Positions 1-8,518 of a stretch of DNA of 64,000 nucleotides are shown here, in pieces. Both the position numbers and the translations under genes were made by a program. The notes under the pieces were generated by a model. The model worked only from the letters and a program-made list of their open reading frames with translations. It did not search any database and was not told the DNA's origin. Location: positions 248,888 to 312,887 of the forward strand of contig NZ_JAUIRR010000003.1 in assembly GCF_030577135.1 (NCBI RefSeq), read 5' to 3'. Source of the stretch: Sulfurimonas sp. hsl 1-7. Lineage in GTDB: Bacteria > Campylobacterota > Campylobacteria > Campylobacterales > Sulfurimonadaceae. Position 1 is the stretch's first letter. Every line of letters starts with the position of its first letter.

Positions 1-1180
1 TTTGTTTCATTTTTACTGCAAGATCCGGGTCTGCTTTAATGTTTACAAGAGAGTTAAAACTAAACCCTTTATACTCCTTAGTTTTGTTATAGATAATATC
101 ATCAACAGAGATATTTTTAATATTTAACTCTAAACCTTTTGAGAACAGATCGATTATCACCTTCTCGATCTCTTTTGACGTTGTACGACCTGTTTTTACA
201 TTTTGGTCAGCCACTAATGTTTGCAGTTTATCAAACAACTCTTTATCAAGTTGTGAGAGTGCAAATTCATATTTAAACTCTTTAACTGCCAAGTCAAGTT
301 CAGAACCTTCTATAGTCATCTCTTTAAAGGCCGAAGTTCCAAAAAGTTTAGTTTTTTCCCCTTGATCATCAGAAGCAAACTTTCCACTGAAGTCATTTAC
401 GTTCATATACAGAGCATCATTTTTTTCATCTACAATAAATTTAAAGTTTTTCACACTTAGATCCGTATTGTAAGTTGCTTTAGATGTAAAATCTGAACTC
501 CCCTGAAAATTTTCCACGTTAAATACAAACTTATCTCTTTTATCTACAATGTTAAGATTGAGTTTTCCTATATGAAAAAGTGAACTTTGAGGTGCTATCA
601 ACCTCCCTTTTCCATCAAACTTTGTGTCGTTTAAAAAGAGTGTTAACGTAGTACCGTCTTCTGCTTTGAATGTTTGTTCAATATCCTTAATGTAACCGTC
701 AAATTGCTCACTTGATAGATGATAGTTCATATGGTAACTAAGACCTTTAGTCGCAAGAAAGCTATCAAGCTGTTTATAAAAATTTATATCGTTTTTTTTC
801 AAAGATTCCATCATTTTTTCAGAAAAATCTATAGGATAGATATCTAGTGCTATTGTGCTAAAAAAAGGAATATTACTGTGCTCGACATCTACACCGACTA
901 CTACACCGTTGATCAAAGAATCTACATAAGGGGGTATTTGGTTTGTAGCATATTGGTTTAAAAAGTCTATAAATTTTGCAGAATCTTGAAGTAAAAATTC
1001 GTAGTGTTTAGAGGTTGTAAGATAGGAACTTGTTTCTAGTGATTCTTTCACTTCTAAACCATGGTTCTTAAGTTCATTAACTCTTTCATCCATCGTAGAG
1101 CTGACATACTTATTTCCAATGATTGGTAAAGTGGCTAAAACACCAATAACTAATACGATGAGTATCGAAACTTTTTTCAT
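1..1180 (-). CDS. DUF945 (YdgA-like) family protein, 3' end outside window
   Basis: The minus frame is open from an ATG at 1180 to the window edge (about 393 codons), so the C-terminus is missing. The N-terminus is a short Lys-Lys start followed by one hydrophobic segment (roughly residues 4-22), a signal anchor that would place the rest in the periplasm. The remainder is soluble and rich in charged beta-strand-like stretches, as in the DUF945/YdgA family, whose function is poorly known. A -10 box lies at 1210-1215, and AAAGG sits about 9 nt before the ATG. The gene follows rpsI on the same strand but is separated from it by a terminator. The family call rests on overall pattern and length. 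Confidence 0.65.
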   Translation of the reverse strand, partial: MKKVSILIVLVIGVLATLPIIGNKYVSSTMDERVNELKNHGLEVKESLETSSYLTTSKHYEFLLQDSAKFIDFLNQYATNQIPPYVDSLINGVVVGVDVEHSNIPFFSTIALDIYPIDFSEKMMESLKKNDINFYKQLDSFLATKGLSYHMNYHLSSEQFDGYIKDIEQTFKAEDGTTLTLFLNDTKFDGKGRLIAPQSSLFHIGKLNLNIVDKRDKFVFNVENFQGSSDFTSKATYNTDLSVKNFKFIVDEKNDALYMNVNDFSGKFASDDQGEKTKLFGTSAFKEMTIEGSELDLAVKEFKYEFALSQLDKELFDKLQTLVADQNVKTGRTTSKEIEKVIIDLFSKGLELNIKNISVDDIIYNKTKEYKGFSFNSLVNIKADPDLAVKMKQ

Positions 1181-1209
1181 ATACTAAACCTTTATATTTT
1201 ATTGCGAGC

Positions 1210-1215
1210 ATTATA
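1210..1215 (-). promoter_or_regulatory. -10 box for the DUF945 gene
   Basis: The minus strand reads TATAAT here, about 30 nt before the ATG at 1180. No clear -35 is seen, which is usual for Campylobacterota sigma-70 promoters. Confidence 0.5.
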
Positions 1216-1282
1216 TACAAAAGTTTTTAAAGATAGTGAAAATTGAAAAAATGTGATTTATATTTTAGAAGAATAAAGAAAG

Positions 1283-1305
1283 TATCCAGAGAAAAACTCT
1301 GGATA
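1283..1305 (-). terminator. Terminator after rpsI
   Basis: Perfect 9-bp inverted repeat (TATCCAGAG / CTCTGGATA) with a 5-nt loop, 31 nt past the rpsI stop. On the minus strand it is followed by a T-rich run. Confidence 0.75.
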
Positions 1306-1336
1306 GATTGTAAGAAAAGTTTTCTCGAAAAAACGA

Positions 1337-1729
1337 TTAACGTTTTGAGAACTGACGAGAACGACGTGCTTTTCTTTTACCTGGCTTTTTACGTTCAACA
1401 ACACGTGAATCACGAGTCATCATACCTTCAGGTTTAAGGATAGCTTTTAACTCTGGGTTAAATTTTACTAATGCACGAGAAATACCGTGGCGAAGAGCGT
1501 CAGCTTGACCACCGAAACCACCACCTAAAGTAGTAGCAACGATATCTACAGCACCGTCTTGTTTAGTAATGTTTAATGGTTGTTTAACACGAAGTTTTTT
1601 CGCCTCAAGACCACCTAAAAACGCGTCTAAAGAAAGACCGTTTACAGTAATTTTACCGCTACCTGGAGTTAACCAAACTTTAGCGATTGAGCTTTTACGA
1701 CGACCAGTTGCATATATTTTATTTGCCAT
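1337..1729 (-). CDS. rpsI: 30S ribosomal protein S9
   Basis: Small-subunit ribosomal protein S9, 130 residues, the usual bacterial length. It has the N-terminal [15 protein letters not shown] segment, the central [19 protein letters not shown] stretch, and the basic C-terminal tail ending [11 protein letters not shown], whose final SKR reaches the ribosomal P site. It follows rplM on the same strand with a 10-bp gap, the widely conserved rplM-rpsI operon order. A hairpin terminator lies just downstream. Confidence 0.98.
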   Translation of the reverse strand: MANKIYATGRRKSSIAKVWLTPGSGKITVNGLSLDAFLGGLEAKKLRVKQPLNITKQDGAVDIVATTLGGGFGGQADALRHGISRALVKFNPELKAILKPEGMMTRDSRVVERKKPGKRKARRSRQFSKR

Positions 1730-1739
1730 ATATCAATCC

Positions 1740-2162
1740 TTACTTAGCAATTTGTGCAGTGTGAGGATGTTGGTCACCTGCATATACTTTTAATTTTTTA
1801 AGCATTTTTGCACCAAGCTTAGTTTTAGGAAGCATACCACGAGTAGCTAATTTATATAGTTTCTCAGGGTTTTTCTCTAAAAGCTCAGTCATTTTAACAC
1901 TTTTTGTACTACCGAAGTAACCAGAGTGAGAGTGGTACTCTTTATTAGCGATTTTACCTAAACCGTTAAATTTTACTTTAGAAGCATTGATGATAACTAC
2001 GTAGTCACCACAGTCGATATTTGGAGTATAACATGGTTTGTTTTTACCACGAAGAGTTGTAGCTACTTCACTGATTAAACGACCGAATGTTTTACCCTCT
2101 GCGTCAATCAAAACCCATTTTTGATCGATTTGTTCAGCAGAAGCAATTTTAGTAAATTTCAT
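1740..2162 (-). CDS. rplM: 50S ribosomal protein L13
   Basis: Large-subunit ribosomal protein L13, first gene of the rplM-rpsI operon. From the chosen ATG at 2162 the protein is 140 residues and begins MKFTKIASAEQ, close to the normal family length. An in-frame ATG at 2177 would add MKGSR, but the GAAAGG ribosome binding site lies between the two ATGs and fits the inner one. Family landmarks are KWVLIDAEGKTFGRL near the N-terminus, the GDYVVIINA segment, and LYKLATRGMLPKTKLG. Confidence 0.97.
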   Translation of the reverse strand: MKFTKIASAEQIDQKWVLIDAEGKTFGRLISEVATTLRGKNKPCYTPNIDCGDYVVIINASKVKFNGLGKIANKEYHSHSGYFGSTKSVKMTELLEKNPEKLYKLATRGMLPKTKLGAKMLKKLKVYAGDQHPHTAQIAK

Positions 2163-2309
2163 TCTTGAACCTTTCAAGTTTATATTTTAAGTGGTGGAAG
2201 TATAGCTGGATAAACTTATATTCTACTTAATTTAAGGTTTTTATAAGATTTTAATGTTTGAGGCAAAAGTTTTGGATTTGGAATTTTACCATAAATGAAA
2301 CAAAATCAT

Positions 2310-2333
2310 CGTTATGTAATAAAAGATATAATG
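2310..2333 (+). promoter_or_regulatory. ModE-like operator upstream of the porin-mod operon
   Basis: The site reads CGTTAT, 12 nt, ATAATG. From memory, E. coli ModE operators have CGTTAT-N12-ATAACG geometry, so the spacing is exact with one mismatch. It overlaps the first -10 box (2327-2332), where a repressor would block RNA polymerase. No modE gene is in the window. Confidence 0.4.
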
Positions 2334-2360
2334 TTCATTTCAGTAGAACTTTTGTATAAT
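2327..2360 (+). promoter_or_regulatory. Two candidate -10 boxes before the porin gene
   Basis: TATAAT occurs at 2327-2332 and again at 2355-2360, 72 and 44 nt before the porin ATG. Either or both could drive the porin-TOBE-modBC operon; -35 elements are not evident. Confidence 0.45.
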
Positions 2361-2403
2361 TTGAAATCAATTTTGTTATTTAAAATTAAAGGAAAGTAAT
2401 ATT

Positions 2404-3852
2404 ATGTTAAAAAAGTACACTCTTTTATCGCTTACTTTTGGGCTTTTAACTACACCTGCACTTATGGCAGAGACTCAAAAATCTGCGATTAAAGCAAACG
2501 GTCAAGTAGTTTATCTTGATCAACAAAAGAATGTAGAAAATATCCAAGATATGTTCAAAGAGGGAAATTTCTACGGAAGATTAAGAAACAATAACTTCTA
2601 CTACCGTTACGACGATTCAGATAAAAACTCATATTTAGTTAATGCTATCGGTGCAAGTCTTATTTACAAAAGTGCCAACTACAACGGTTTCGATTTTACG
2701 GTTGGGGGCTATGCTTCTCGTGCATTTTTTAGCGAAAATGAAAGCAATATTAATACACTCGGACCGGCAAAAGACCTATTAAGCAGATTTAACTATGTAA
2801 ATACAGGCAGTAAAACTTTATACGCTTTTGCTCAGGCAAATATCGCTTACACAGTTTCAAAAACAAAACTTACAGTTGGTCGTCAGCTTGTTGAAACTTT
2901 CTATACAAAATCAAACGATACTAAAATGATCCCAAACAGTTTTGACGGTGTAGTTTTAGAATCACAAGATTTAAAAGATACAAAAATCAAACTTGCATAT
3001 TTAGCAAAACAAAAACTTCGTGACCATCAAACTTCACACTCTATTTTAATGTATGGAGATGCAAACCTCTCTTCTTATACAAGACCTGAATGGAATGGAA
3101 ATGATGACTCTGCTATGCATAAAGGGTTAACATATACGGCATTAAAGGCTGCAGACAAAAATACAGAGGCTCCTTTACTTGTAATAGATGGACAAAATAA
3201 TTCTGTAGAAAATCTACAAGTAAATTTTGCTGCGTATGCAGTACCTGAACTTTTATCACAAGCTATGGGTGAACTAAACTACAAAGTAAATCTAGACGGT
3301 TTTTCAATCACTCCGGGCGTAAGATACATACAACAGTTCGATAACGGTGCGGGTGCTGTAGGTGGAGCTGCACTTTCTGGAACTACAACGGGATATAAAG
3401 ATCCAAACTCACTAGATGCACAGATGATTGCAGCAAGAGTTGTAGCAAATGTTAGTGACTACAAAATTAATCTTGGGTATACGAATATCTTAGATAAAGC
3501 TGATCTTGTAACTCCATGGAGAGGGTTCCCTACAGCGGGTTATACTAGAAGTATGGGGATCTATAACTGGACTGCAAATACAAAAAGTTATAGAATTGAG
3601 CTTGTAAAAGGTGCGAACAAAACAGGTATCTATAAAGATGGATTTATCCAAACATCTGTATTATACATAGATGGTGATCAAGATAAATCCGGAAAAGACA
3701 GAGTCTATTACTATTTCGGGTATGTTAAAAACCTAGAATCGGCTCCTGAGTTCCAATACCGTGTTAGACTTGGTTACGGAGACTTTGTGGGGCCAAGCAG
3801 TGCAACATCTGACTATTTAGATTCAAGACTAGAGTTTAACTACACTTTTTAG
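2404..3852 (+). CDS. Opr-family outer-membrane porin
   Basis: 482 residues. A signal peptide of about 21 residues ends PALMAE. The mature part has alternating hydrophobic/polar beta-strand character, aromatic girdle residues, and a C-terminal phenylalanine (SRLEFNYTF), as expected for recognition by the outer-membrane assembly machinery. It resembles the OprD/Opr-type porins common in Campylobacterota. The start has AAAGGAAAG upstream. Only 10 bp separate it from the TOBE gene, so it is probably co-transcribed with modB and modC. That suggests, but does not prove, that it admits an oxyanion such as molybdate or tungstate. Confidence 0.8.
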   Translation: MLKKYTLLSLTFGLLTTPALMAETQKSAIKANGQVVYLDQQKNVENIQDMFKEGNFYGRLRNNNFYYRYDDSDKNSYLVNAIGASLIYKSANYNGFDFTVGGYASRAFFSENESNINTLGPAKDLLSRFNYVNTGSKTLYAFAQANIAYTVSKTKLTVGRQLVETFYTKSNDTKMIPNSFDGVVLESQDLKDTKIKLAYLAKQKLRDHQTSHSILMYGDANLSSYTRPEWNGNDDSAMHKGLTYTALKAADKNTEAPLLVIDGQNNSVENLQVNFAAYAVPELLSQAMGELNYKVNLDGFSITPGVRYIQQFDNGAGAVGGAALSGTTTGYKDPNSLDAQMIAARVVANVSDYKINLGYTNILDKADLVTPWRGFPTAGYTRSMGIYNWTANTKSYRIELVKGANKTGIYKDGFIQTSVLYIDGDQDKSGKDRVYYYFGYVKNLESAPEFQYRVRLGYGDFVGPSSATSDYLDSRLEFNYTF

Positions 3853-3862
3853 AGGAACAGTT

Positions 3863-4258
3863 ATGAGTGACTTCATCGCAACGATCATAGATATACAGTC
3901 GGTACAAAGTTTACACCTTGTGAACTTAACGTTTCAAGGGCATAACCTATCTATGATCTCTTTAGAGTTAGGCGATGAAGTAGAGATTGGAGCAGAGGTA
4001 AAACTCTGCGTCAAACCGTCAAACGTTACTTTAACTAAGCAGTGTACAGAAGAGATAAGTATCTCAAATCAGTTGCCGTCGCAGATCTCATCTATCGAAT
4101 TTGGAGAGATTTTAACAAGTGTTAAACTTAGTTTTTTTGACTACCAATTTGAGACTTTAATTACAACACACAAAGCAAAACAGATGAATTTACAAGAGGG
4201 AGAAGAGATTATTGCACTTATTAACGAGAGTGACCTCTCTATCTCATCGGTACTATAA
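3863..4258 (+). CDS. TOBE (molybdate-binding) domain protein
   Basis: 131-residue soluble protein without signal peptide, built as two related halves of about 65 residues, each with the beta-rich pattern of TOBE/Mop domains (GDEVEIGAEVKLCVKPSNVTL in the first, LQEGEEIIALINESDLSI in the second). Such proteins bind molybdate or tungstate in the cytoplasm. The C. jejuni mod locus is known to carry a gene of this kind. There is no helix-turn-helix, so it is not a complete ModE regulator. AGAGG precedes the ATG, and modB follows after 3 bp. Confidence 0.75.
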   Translation: MSDFIATIIDIQSVQSLHLVNLTFQGHNLSMISLELGDEVEIGAEVKLCVKPSNVTLTKQCTEEISISNQLPSQISSIEFGEILTSVKLSFFDYQFETLITTHKAKQMNLQEGEEIIALINESDLSISSVL

Positions 4259-4261
4259 AAT

Positions 4262-4954
4262 ATGAACTTACTATATGAGCTTGATCTAGAGCCGTTTATA
4301 CTCTCTTTTAAACTTGCAGCTATTACGACATTGGTACTTTTTTTGATCTCCTTACCGTTTGCCTGGTATCTTTCACAAACACGTTCAAAATTCAAACCTT
4401 TTTTAGAAAGTTTAACCGCTTTACCAATCGTACTGCCACCTTCAGTTTTAGGATTTTACATACTCGTAGCACTCTCACACAATTCACCTATCGGTACATT
4501 TTTTGAGGATGTTTTTGATATAAAACTTGTTTTTTCTTTTACCGGTCTAGTGGTTGCAAGTGCTTTTTACTCTCTGCCGTTTATGGTTCAGCCGCTTCAA
4601 GGGGGATTTGAGAGCCTTAATAAAAACATGATCGAAGCAAGCTATATAGCCGGAAAAAGTAAGACAGTAACTCTTTTACGTGTCGCTTTGCCAAACATCA
4701 AACCGGCACTTCTTACCGCTGTCATAGTAACCTTCGCCCATACCGTAGGGGAATTCGGTGTTGTACTTATGGTTGGGGGAAGTATTCCCGGTGAGACGAA
4801 AGTTGCATCTGTAGCTATCTATGAGATGGTAGAGGTTATGGATTATTCAATGGCACACGTCTATTCGGCAATTATGGTATTTATCAGTTTCTGTGTACTT
4901 TTAAGTGTCTATATTTTCAATCGCAGATATCAAAACAAGATCGGTATTCATTAA
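4262..4954 (+). CDS. modB: Molybdate/tungstate ABC transporter permease ModB
   Basis: 230 residues with five or six membrane segments, the normal ModB size. The cytoplasmic EAA-loop that docks on the ATPase is present (EASYIAGKSKTVTLLRVALP, about residues 124-143), followed by EFGVVLMVGGSIPGETK, a signature of ModB/CysT-type permeases. It overlaps modC by one base (TAATG), showing translational coupling. The usual partner, periplasmic ModA, is not beside it, so binding-protein identity and metal preference (Mo or W) are open. Confidence 0.88.
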   Translation: MNLLYELDLEPFILSFKLAAITTLVLFLISLPFAWYLSQTRSKFKPFLESLTALPIVLPPSVLGFYILVALSHNSPIGTFFEDVFDIKLVFSFTGLVVASAFYSLPFMVQPLQGGFESLNKNMIEASYIAGKSKTVTLLRVALPNIKPALLTAVIVTFAHTVGEFGVVLMVGGSIPGETKVASVAIYEMVEVMDYSMAHVYSAIMVFISFCVLLSVYIFNRRYQNKIGIH

Positions 4955-5805
4955 TGGTAAAAATAGATATAACAAAACAACTTCAAGGTGCTTCGGGAGA
5001 TATGAGCCTTGATGTAAACCTTCACATAAAACAGGGTGAGTTTATAGCCCTAAGCGGTAAAAGCGGAAGCGGAAAAACTACACTGCTTAGAATCCTTGCC
5101 GGTCTTGAAGAAGCAGAGGGAAATATTACAGTTGATGAGAATATCTGGCTCGATCGTAAAAACAATCTTGCCCCTCAGCAAAGAGAGATCGGATTTGTGT
5201 TTCAAGACTATGCCCTTTTTCCAAATATGACTGTAGAGGAAAATCTACTCTTTGTAAACAAAGACAAAGCCCTTGCAGAGCATCTTTTGGAAGTAACTGA
5301 ACTCACTGAACTTAAAAACAGGCTGCCACATAAACTCAGCGGCGGACAAAAACAGCGCGTTGCGCTTTGCCGCTCACTTATGAGCAGACCGAAGATTTTA
5401 CTTCTTGACGAGCCGCTCTCCGCACTTGATCCCGCTATGAGAACAAAACTGCAAAACGAGATACTCACACTCCATAAAGAGTTCAATATTACTACGATTA
5501 TGGTAAGCCACGATCCAAGTGAGATCTACCGTCTCTCCTCTCGTGTAATTGTTTTAAATGAGGGAAAAGTTATAAATGACGGCTCGCCAAAAGAGATACT
5601 CCTTAAAACTACAGGAAGTGCAAAGTTCTCTTTTGACGGGGAGCTTTTAGATATCATAAAAGTGGATGTTATAAATATTGCCATTATCTCGATCGGACAA
5701 CAGCTAGTAGAGGTGGTTGTAAGTGATGAGGAGATCAAAAATCTCACCATCGGTCAGGCGATCAACGTAAGTACAAAAGCGTTTACGCCGATTATTAAAG
5801 CCTAA
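4954..5805 (+). CDS. modC: Molybdate/tungstate ABC transporter ATP-binding protein ModC
   Basis: 283 residues. ATPase motifs are in order: Walker A (GKSGSGKTT, about residue 29), Q-loop (FVFQDYALFPNMT), signature LSGGQKQRVALCR, Walker B (ILLLDEPLSALDP) and the H-loop (MVSHDP). The last 70 or so residues form a TOBE-like domain, as in ModC, where oxyanion binding can regulate transport. It powers the ModB permease. The 3' end overlaps the convergent addA stop by 4 bp with no room for a separate terminator. Confidence 0.88.
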   Translation: MVKIDITKQLQGASGDMSLDVNLHIKQGEFIALSGKSGSGKTTLLRILAGLEEAEGNITVDENIWLDRKNNLAPQQREIGFVFQDYALFPNMTVEENLLFVNKDKALAEHLLEVTELTELKNRLPHKLSGGQKQRVALCRSLMSRPKILLLDEPLSALDPAMRTKLQNEILTLHKEFNITTIMVSHDPSEIYRLSSRVIVLNEGKVINDGSPKEILLKTTGSAKFSFDGELLDIIKVDVINIAIISIGQQLVEVVVSDEEIKNLTIGQAINVSTKAFTPIIKA

Positions 5806-8516
5806 ACTTTTTTAAGCTTGATTCCGTTACCTAAAAGGTAACACAGGTACCCTTCAGCTTTTTCGTTGGTGATCTCACTCACGGCTCTCATATACCCTTT
5901 GACCTGTTTTTTGTACTCATCTTCAAACTGTTCACCCGTTTTGTAGTCGATGATTACCCATGAGTTCTCTTTTTTCACAAGGAGATCGATGTAGCGGAGA
6001 TTGTTTTTGTACTTGAAAGCTTTTTCTTTGTGACACTTCCCATCAACCAGTTCTAAAAACTCTTTGTTTTGTACAAGTGCTCTTACTCTTCTTTCAATCT
6101 CGCTAAACTCACCCTCTTCCAGAGCAAATCCAAACTTGTTTGCACACATATCTAAAGCAGACGCTATTGAGACCTCATCAAAAGACTCCAACATCTCCAA
6201 AGTGTAATGCGTTGCAAGTCCAAAGTTGATGTTTGCCAGATCTTCCTCTTTTTCATCTTCTAAAGCTAGGATCTCCGCTTGTGTACCGTAGTAGAGATCT
6301 TTAAAATGAAATAACCCGTACTGCTTCTCTTTTTTCTTCTCTTTCACCTCGCAGCGAAGTTCACCGAAAGAGCCATCTTGCAACTCTAAAAGATCAAAGA
6401 GCGAATCTTTAGTTTTTTTCACGATAAAGAGGTTTTCACGTGCCCTTGTAAAAGCAACATAGAGGGCATTTAAACTATCCTCTTCGATCAGGGCTTTTTC
6501 ACGTGCAAGTGCTTCTGCATAATCAAGATCGATCTTGTCTCTGCCGCTTATTCTCAGATAGATACTCTGTAAGTTGATACCGTCATATTTGTAAATGATG
6601 CTATCACGCGAAGGGGGCGCTTTTTTAAGTCTGTCCATCACGATCACGTGCTCATACTCCAAACCTTTTGACTTGTGAATAGTAAGCACTCTCACACCGC
6701 TGATGTCACTTGCAGCAGCCGAGACATCCAAACGCTCATACTCAAACAGAAGCGCTTCTATATCTTGGTAGTTTTGCACGGCACTCATAAAACGAAGAAG
6801 GTGAAAATCGTTTTCAAAAAGTTGGTATTTGTCTATAACATTTTTAATAATATCCAAAAGTGTATTTCTGCTAAAATCAACTTTCTCGATCACCTCAAGC
6901 TCACGTCCAATCAAAGCAAAAAAGTTATGTCTGTAAAGCTCCTCTCCAAAATAGAGATACTTCAGGTACTCCAATACAGCTTTTACACTGCGCTGATTGA
7001 TAAGTTTTGTCGTCGTCTCGGTTACGACATCTATTCCATTACCGTCAAGAAGGTTTTTCACCGCCTCCCCATCACCATTTGTTGCACATAAAATTGCAAT
7101 CTCATCACGATCGGCACCTAACGACATGAGATGTTTTACCTGCTCAAGCACCTCATCTAAAACTTCATCATTGGTTTTGATCGAAACATAGCCACCCATA
7201 GCCTCAGCACGAACAAGCTGCGGGGTATAGTTTTTTATTTTTTCTAGAAAAGTATTGTTGACAAACTCCACAACCTCTTTTTGTGAGCGGTAGTTTACAC
7301 GGAGTTTGTCCACCTGAGTAGAGTTTTGTTTTGCCACCTCGCCAAAGAGTGCTGAAACTCCCCCGCGAAATCTATAGATAGACTGCTTCACATCCCCTAC
7401 AAAGAAAAAGCTTCCCTCTTCCGAGACACCGGTTCCCGATGTGATCTCATTAATAAGCGGTTTTAAGATCTCATACTGGATAATGCTGGTATCTTGAAAC
7501 TCATCTAAGAGCATATGCTCGATTGTGCTATCTAGTCTAAAGTATAAAAATTCACTGTCATCCAAGCGGTGGAGAATCTCATAGACCAACAGCGTTACAT
7601 CTGAGAAGCTCAATTCACTGTCATCTATATAGAGCGCTTTTTTCGATTTTTTATAGAGCTCTACCAGCTCGTTTAAAGCGTAAAAGAAGTTCTGCTCCTT
7701 CTGGCGAAAATACTCCTGTATAGCCTCTTGGATCACCTGCAGATTGCTATCCATCTCCGGAATATAACACTTTTTAAATACCCAGTACTCCAAAGTCTCC
7801 TGATACACCCAAGTGGTACTAATCAGTGCTTCAAAACTCTCAACATTCACCGCTTTTTGCAGAGTTGCCGAAGCCCCTTTACACCCTGCTACGATCTTTT
7901 GAATATTTGACAATGCTTCAAGTGCTTTTGCCTCATAACTCTTATCGAACGATTTTCTGTAAGAGAAGTTTGCTAGCTCCTCTTTTTTCTCGTAAAACTG
8001 GTTTAAAAGGGTAAAGATATCACTCACCCTTTTTTTCGATTCAAGAGAGAGATCGATCAAGATATTTCTTTTATTTGCAACACTTACTTCAGATAAAAAA
8101 CGGCTCATCAGTTTATGTTCATGTTGTGCAGAAGCGGTAGTAAAGTCCGGCATCAACGAAGCGTATAAAGAGAACTTACGAAGTATGTGAGTGAAAAAAC
8201 TATCAATCGTCATGATCTTAGTATTTGCATTTAAAAACTCTTTTAAAATCTGTGTTCGATGCTCTAAAAGATACTCTTTGGAAAAACCGGTAACTTTTGC
8301 GATCTCGGCAAGCTCCCCTCTCTTTTCAAGCTCTTCGAGAGTCTCCACAATACGCTCACTCATCTCCGATGCCGCTTTGTTTGTAAAGGTAAGTGCCAAG
8401 ATTTTAGAAGCCTCAGCCCCTTTGAAAAGCAAAGAGAGATAACGCACAACAAGCATAAAAGTCTTTCCGCTTCCCGCACTTGCTTCGTAGGCTAGGTTAT
8501 TGATAAAATTACTCAT
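5802..8516 (-). CDS. addA: AddA-type helicase-nuclease (RecB-like)
   Basis: 904-residue UvrD/Rep superfamily 1 helicase with a C-terminal PD-(D/E)XK nuclease, for end resection of double-strand breaks with AddB. Motifs in order: Walker A (ASAGSGKT, about residue 12), Walker B (LLDEFQDTS, about 337), motif III (GDVKQSIYRFRGG, about 379), motif IV (NYRSQKE), motif V (LTIHKSKGLEYE, about 615), motif VI (YVAFTRARENL), then the nuclease core (VIIDYKTGE, about 857). It is shorter than B. subtilis AddA, as is normal for the Helicobacter/Campylobacter group. It starts 2 bp after the addB stop. Confidence 0.9.
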   Translation of the reverse strand: MSNFINNLAYEASAGSGKTFMLVVRYLSLLFKGAEASKILALTFTNKAASEMSERIVETLEELEKRGELAEIAKVTGFSKEYLLEHRTQILKEFLNANTKIMTIDSFFTHILRKFSLYASLMPDFTTASAQHEHKLMSRFLSEVSVANKRNILIDLSLESKKRVSDIFTLLNQFYEKKEELANFSYRKSFDKSYEAKALEALSNIQKIVAGCKGASATLQKAVNVESFEALISTTWVYQETLEYWVFKKCYIPEMDSNLQVIQEAIQEYFRQKEQNFFYALNELVELYKKSKKALYIDDSELSFSDVTLLVYEILHRLDDSEFLYFRLDSTIEHMLLDEFQDTSIIQYEILKPLINEITSGTGVSEEGSFFFVGDVKQSIYRFRGGVSALFGEVAKQNSTQVDKLRVNYRSQKEVVEFVNNTFLEKIKNYTPQLVRAEAMGGYVSIKTNDEVLDEVLEQVKHLMSLGADRDEIAILCATNGDGEAVKNLLDGNGIDVVTETTTKLINQRSVKAVLEYLKYLYFGEELYRHNFFALIGRELEVIEKVDFSRNTLLDIIKNVIDKYQLFENDFHLLRFMSAVQNYQDIEALLFEYERLDVSAAASDISGVRVLTIHKSKGLEYEHVIVMDRLKKAPPSRDSIIYKYDGINLQSIYLRISGRDKIDLDYAEALAREKALIEEDSLNALYVAFTRARENLFIVKKTKDSLFDLLELQDGSFGELRCEVKEKKKEKQYGLFHFKDLYYGTQAEILALEDEKEEDLANINFGLATHYTLEMLESFDEVSIASALDMCANKFGFALEEGEFSEIERRVRALVQNKEFLELVDGKCHKEKAFKYKNNLRYIDLLVKKENSWVIIDYKTGEQFEDEYKKQVKGYMRAVSEITNEKAEGYLCYLLGNGIKLKKV

Positions 8517-8518
8517 CT

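Noticed and set aside
1243-1437. Plus-strand open frame overlapping rpsI
   Set aside because: It is antisense to rpsI and its terminator, with no ribosome binding site and no protein-like pattern.
6675-7091. 138-codon plus-strand open frame antisense to addA
   Set aside because: It lies fully within the well-supported addA gene and has no ribosome binding site or recognisable motifs.
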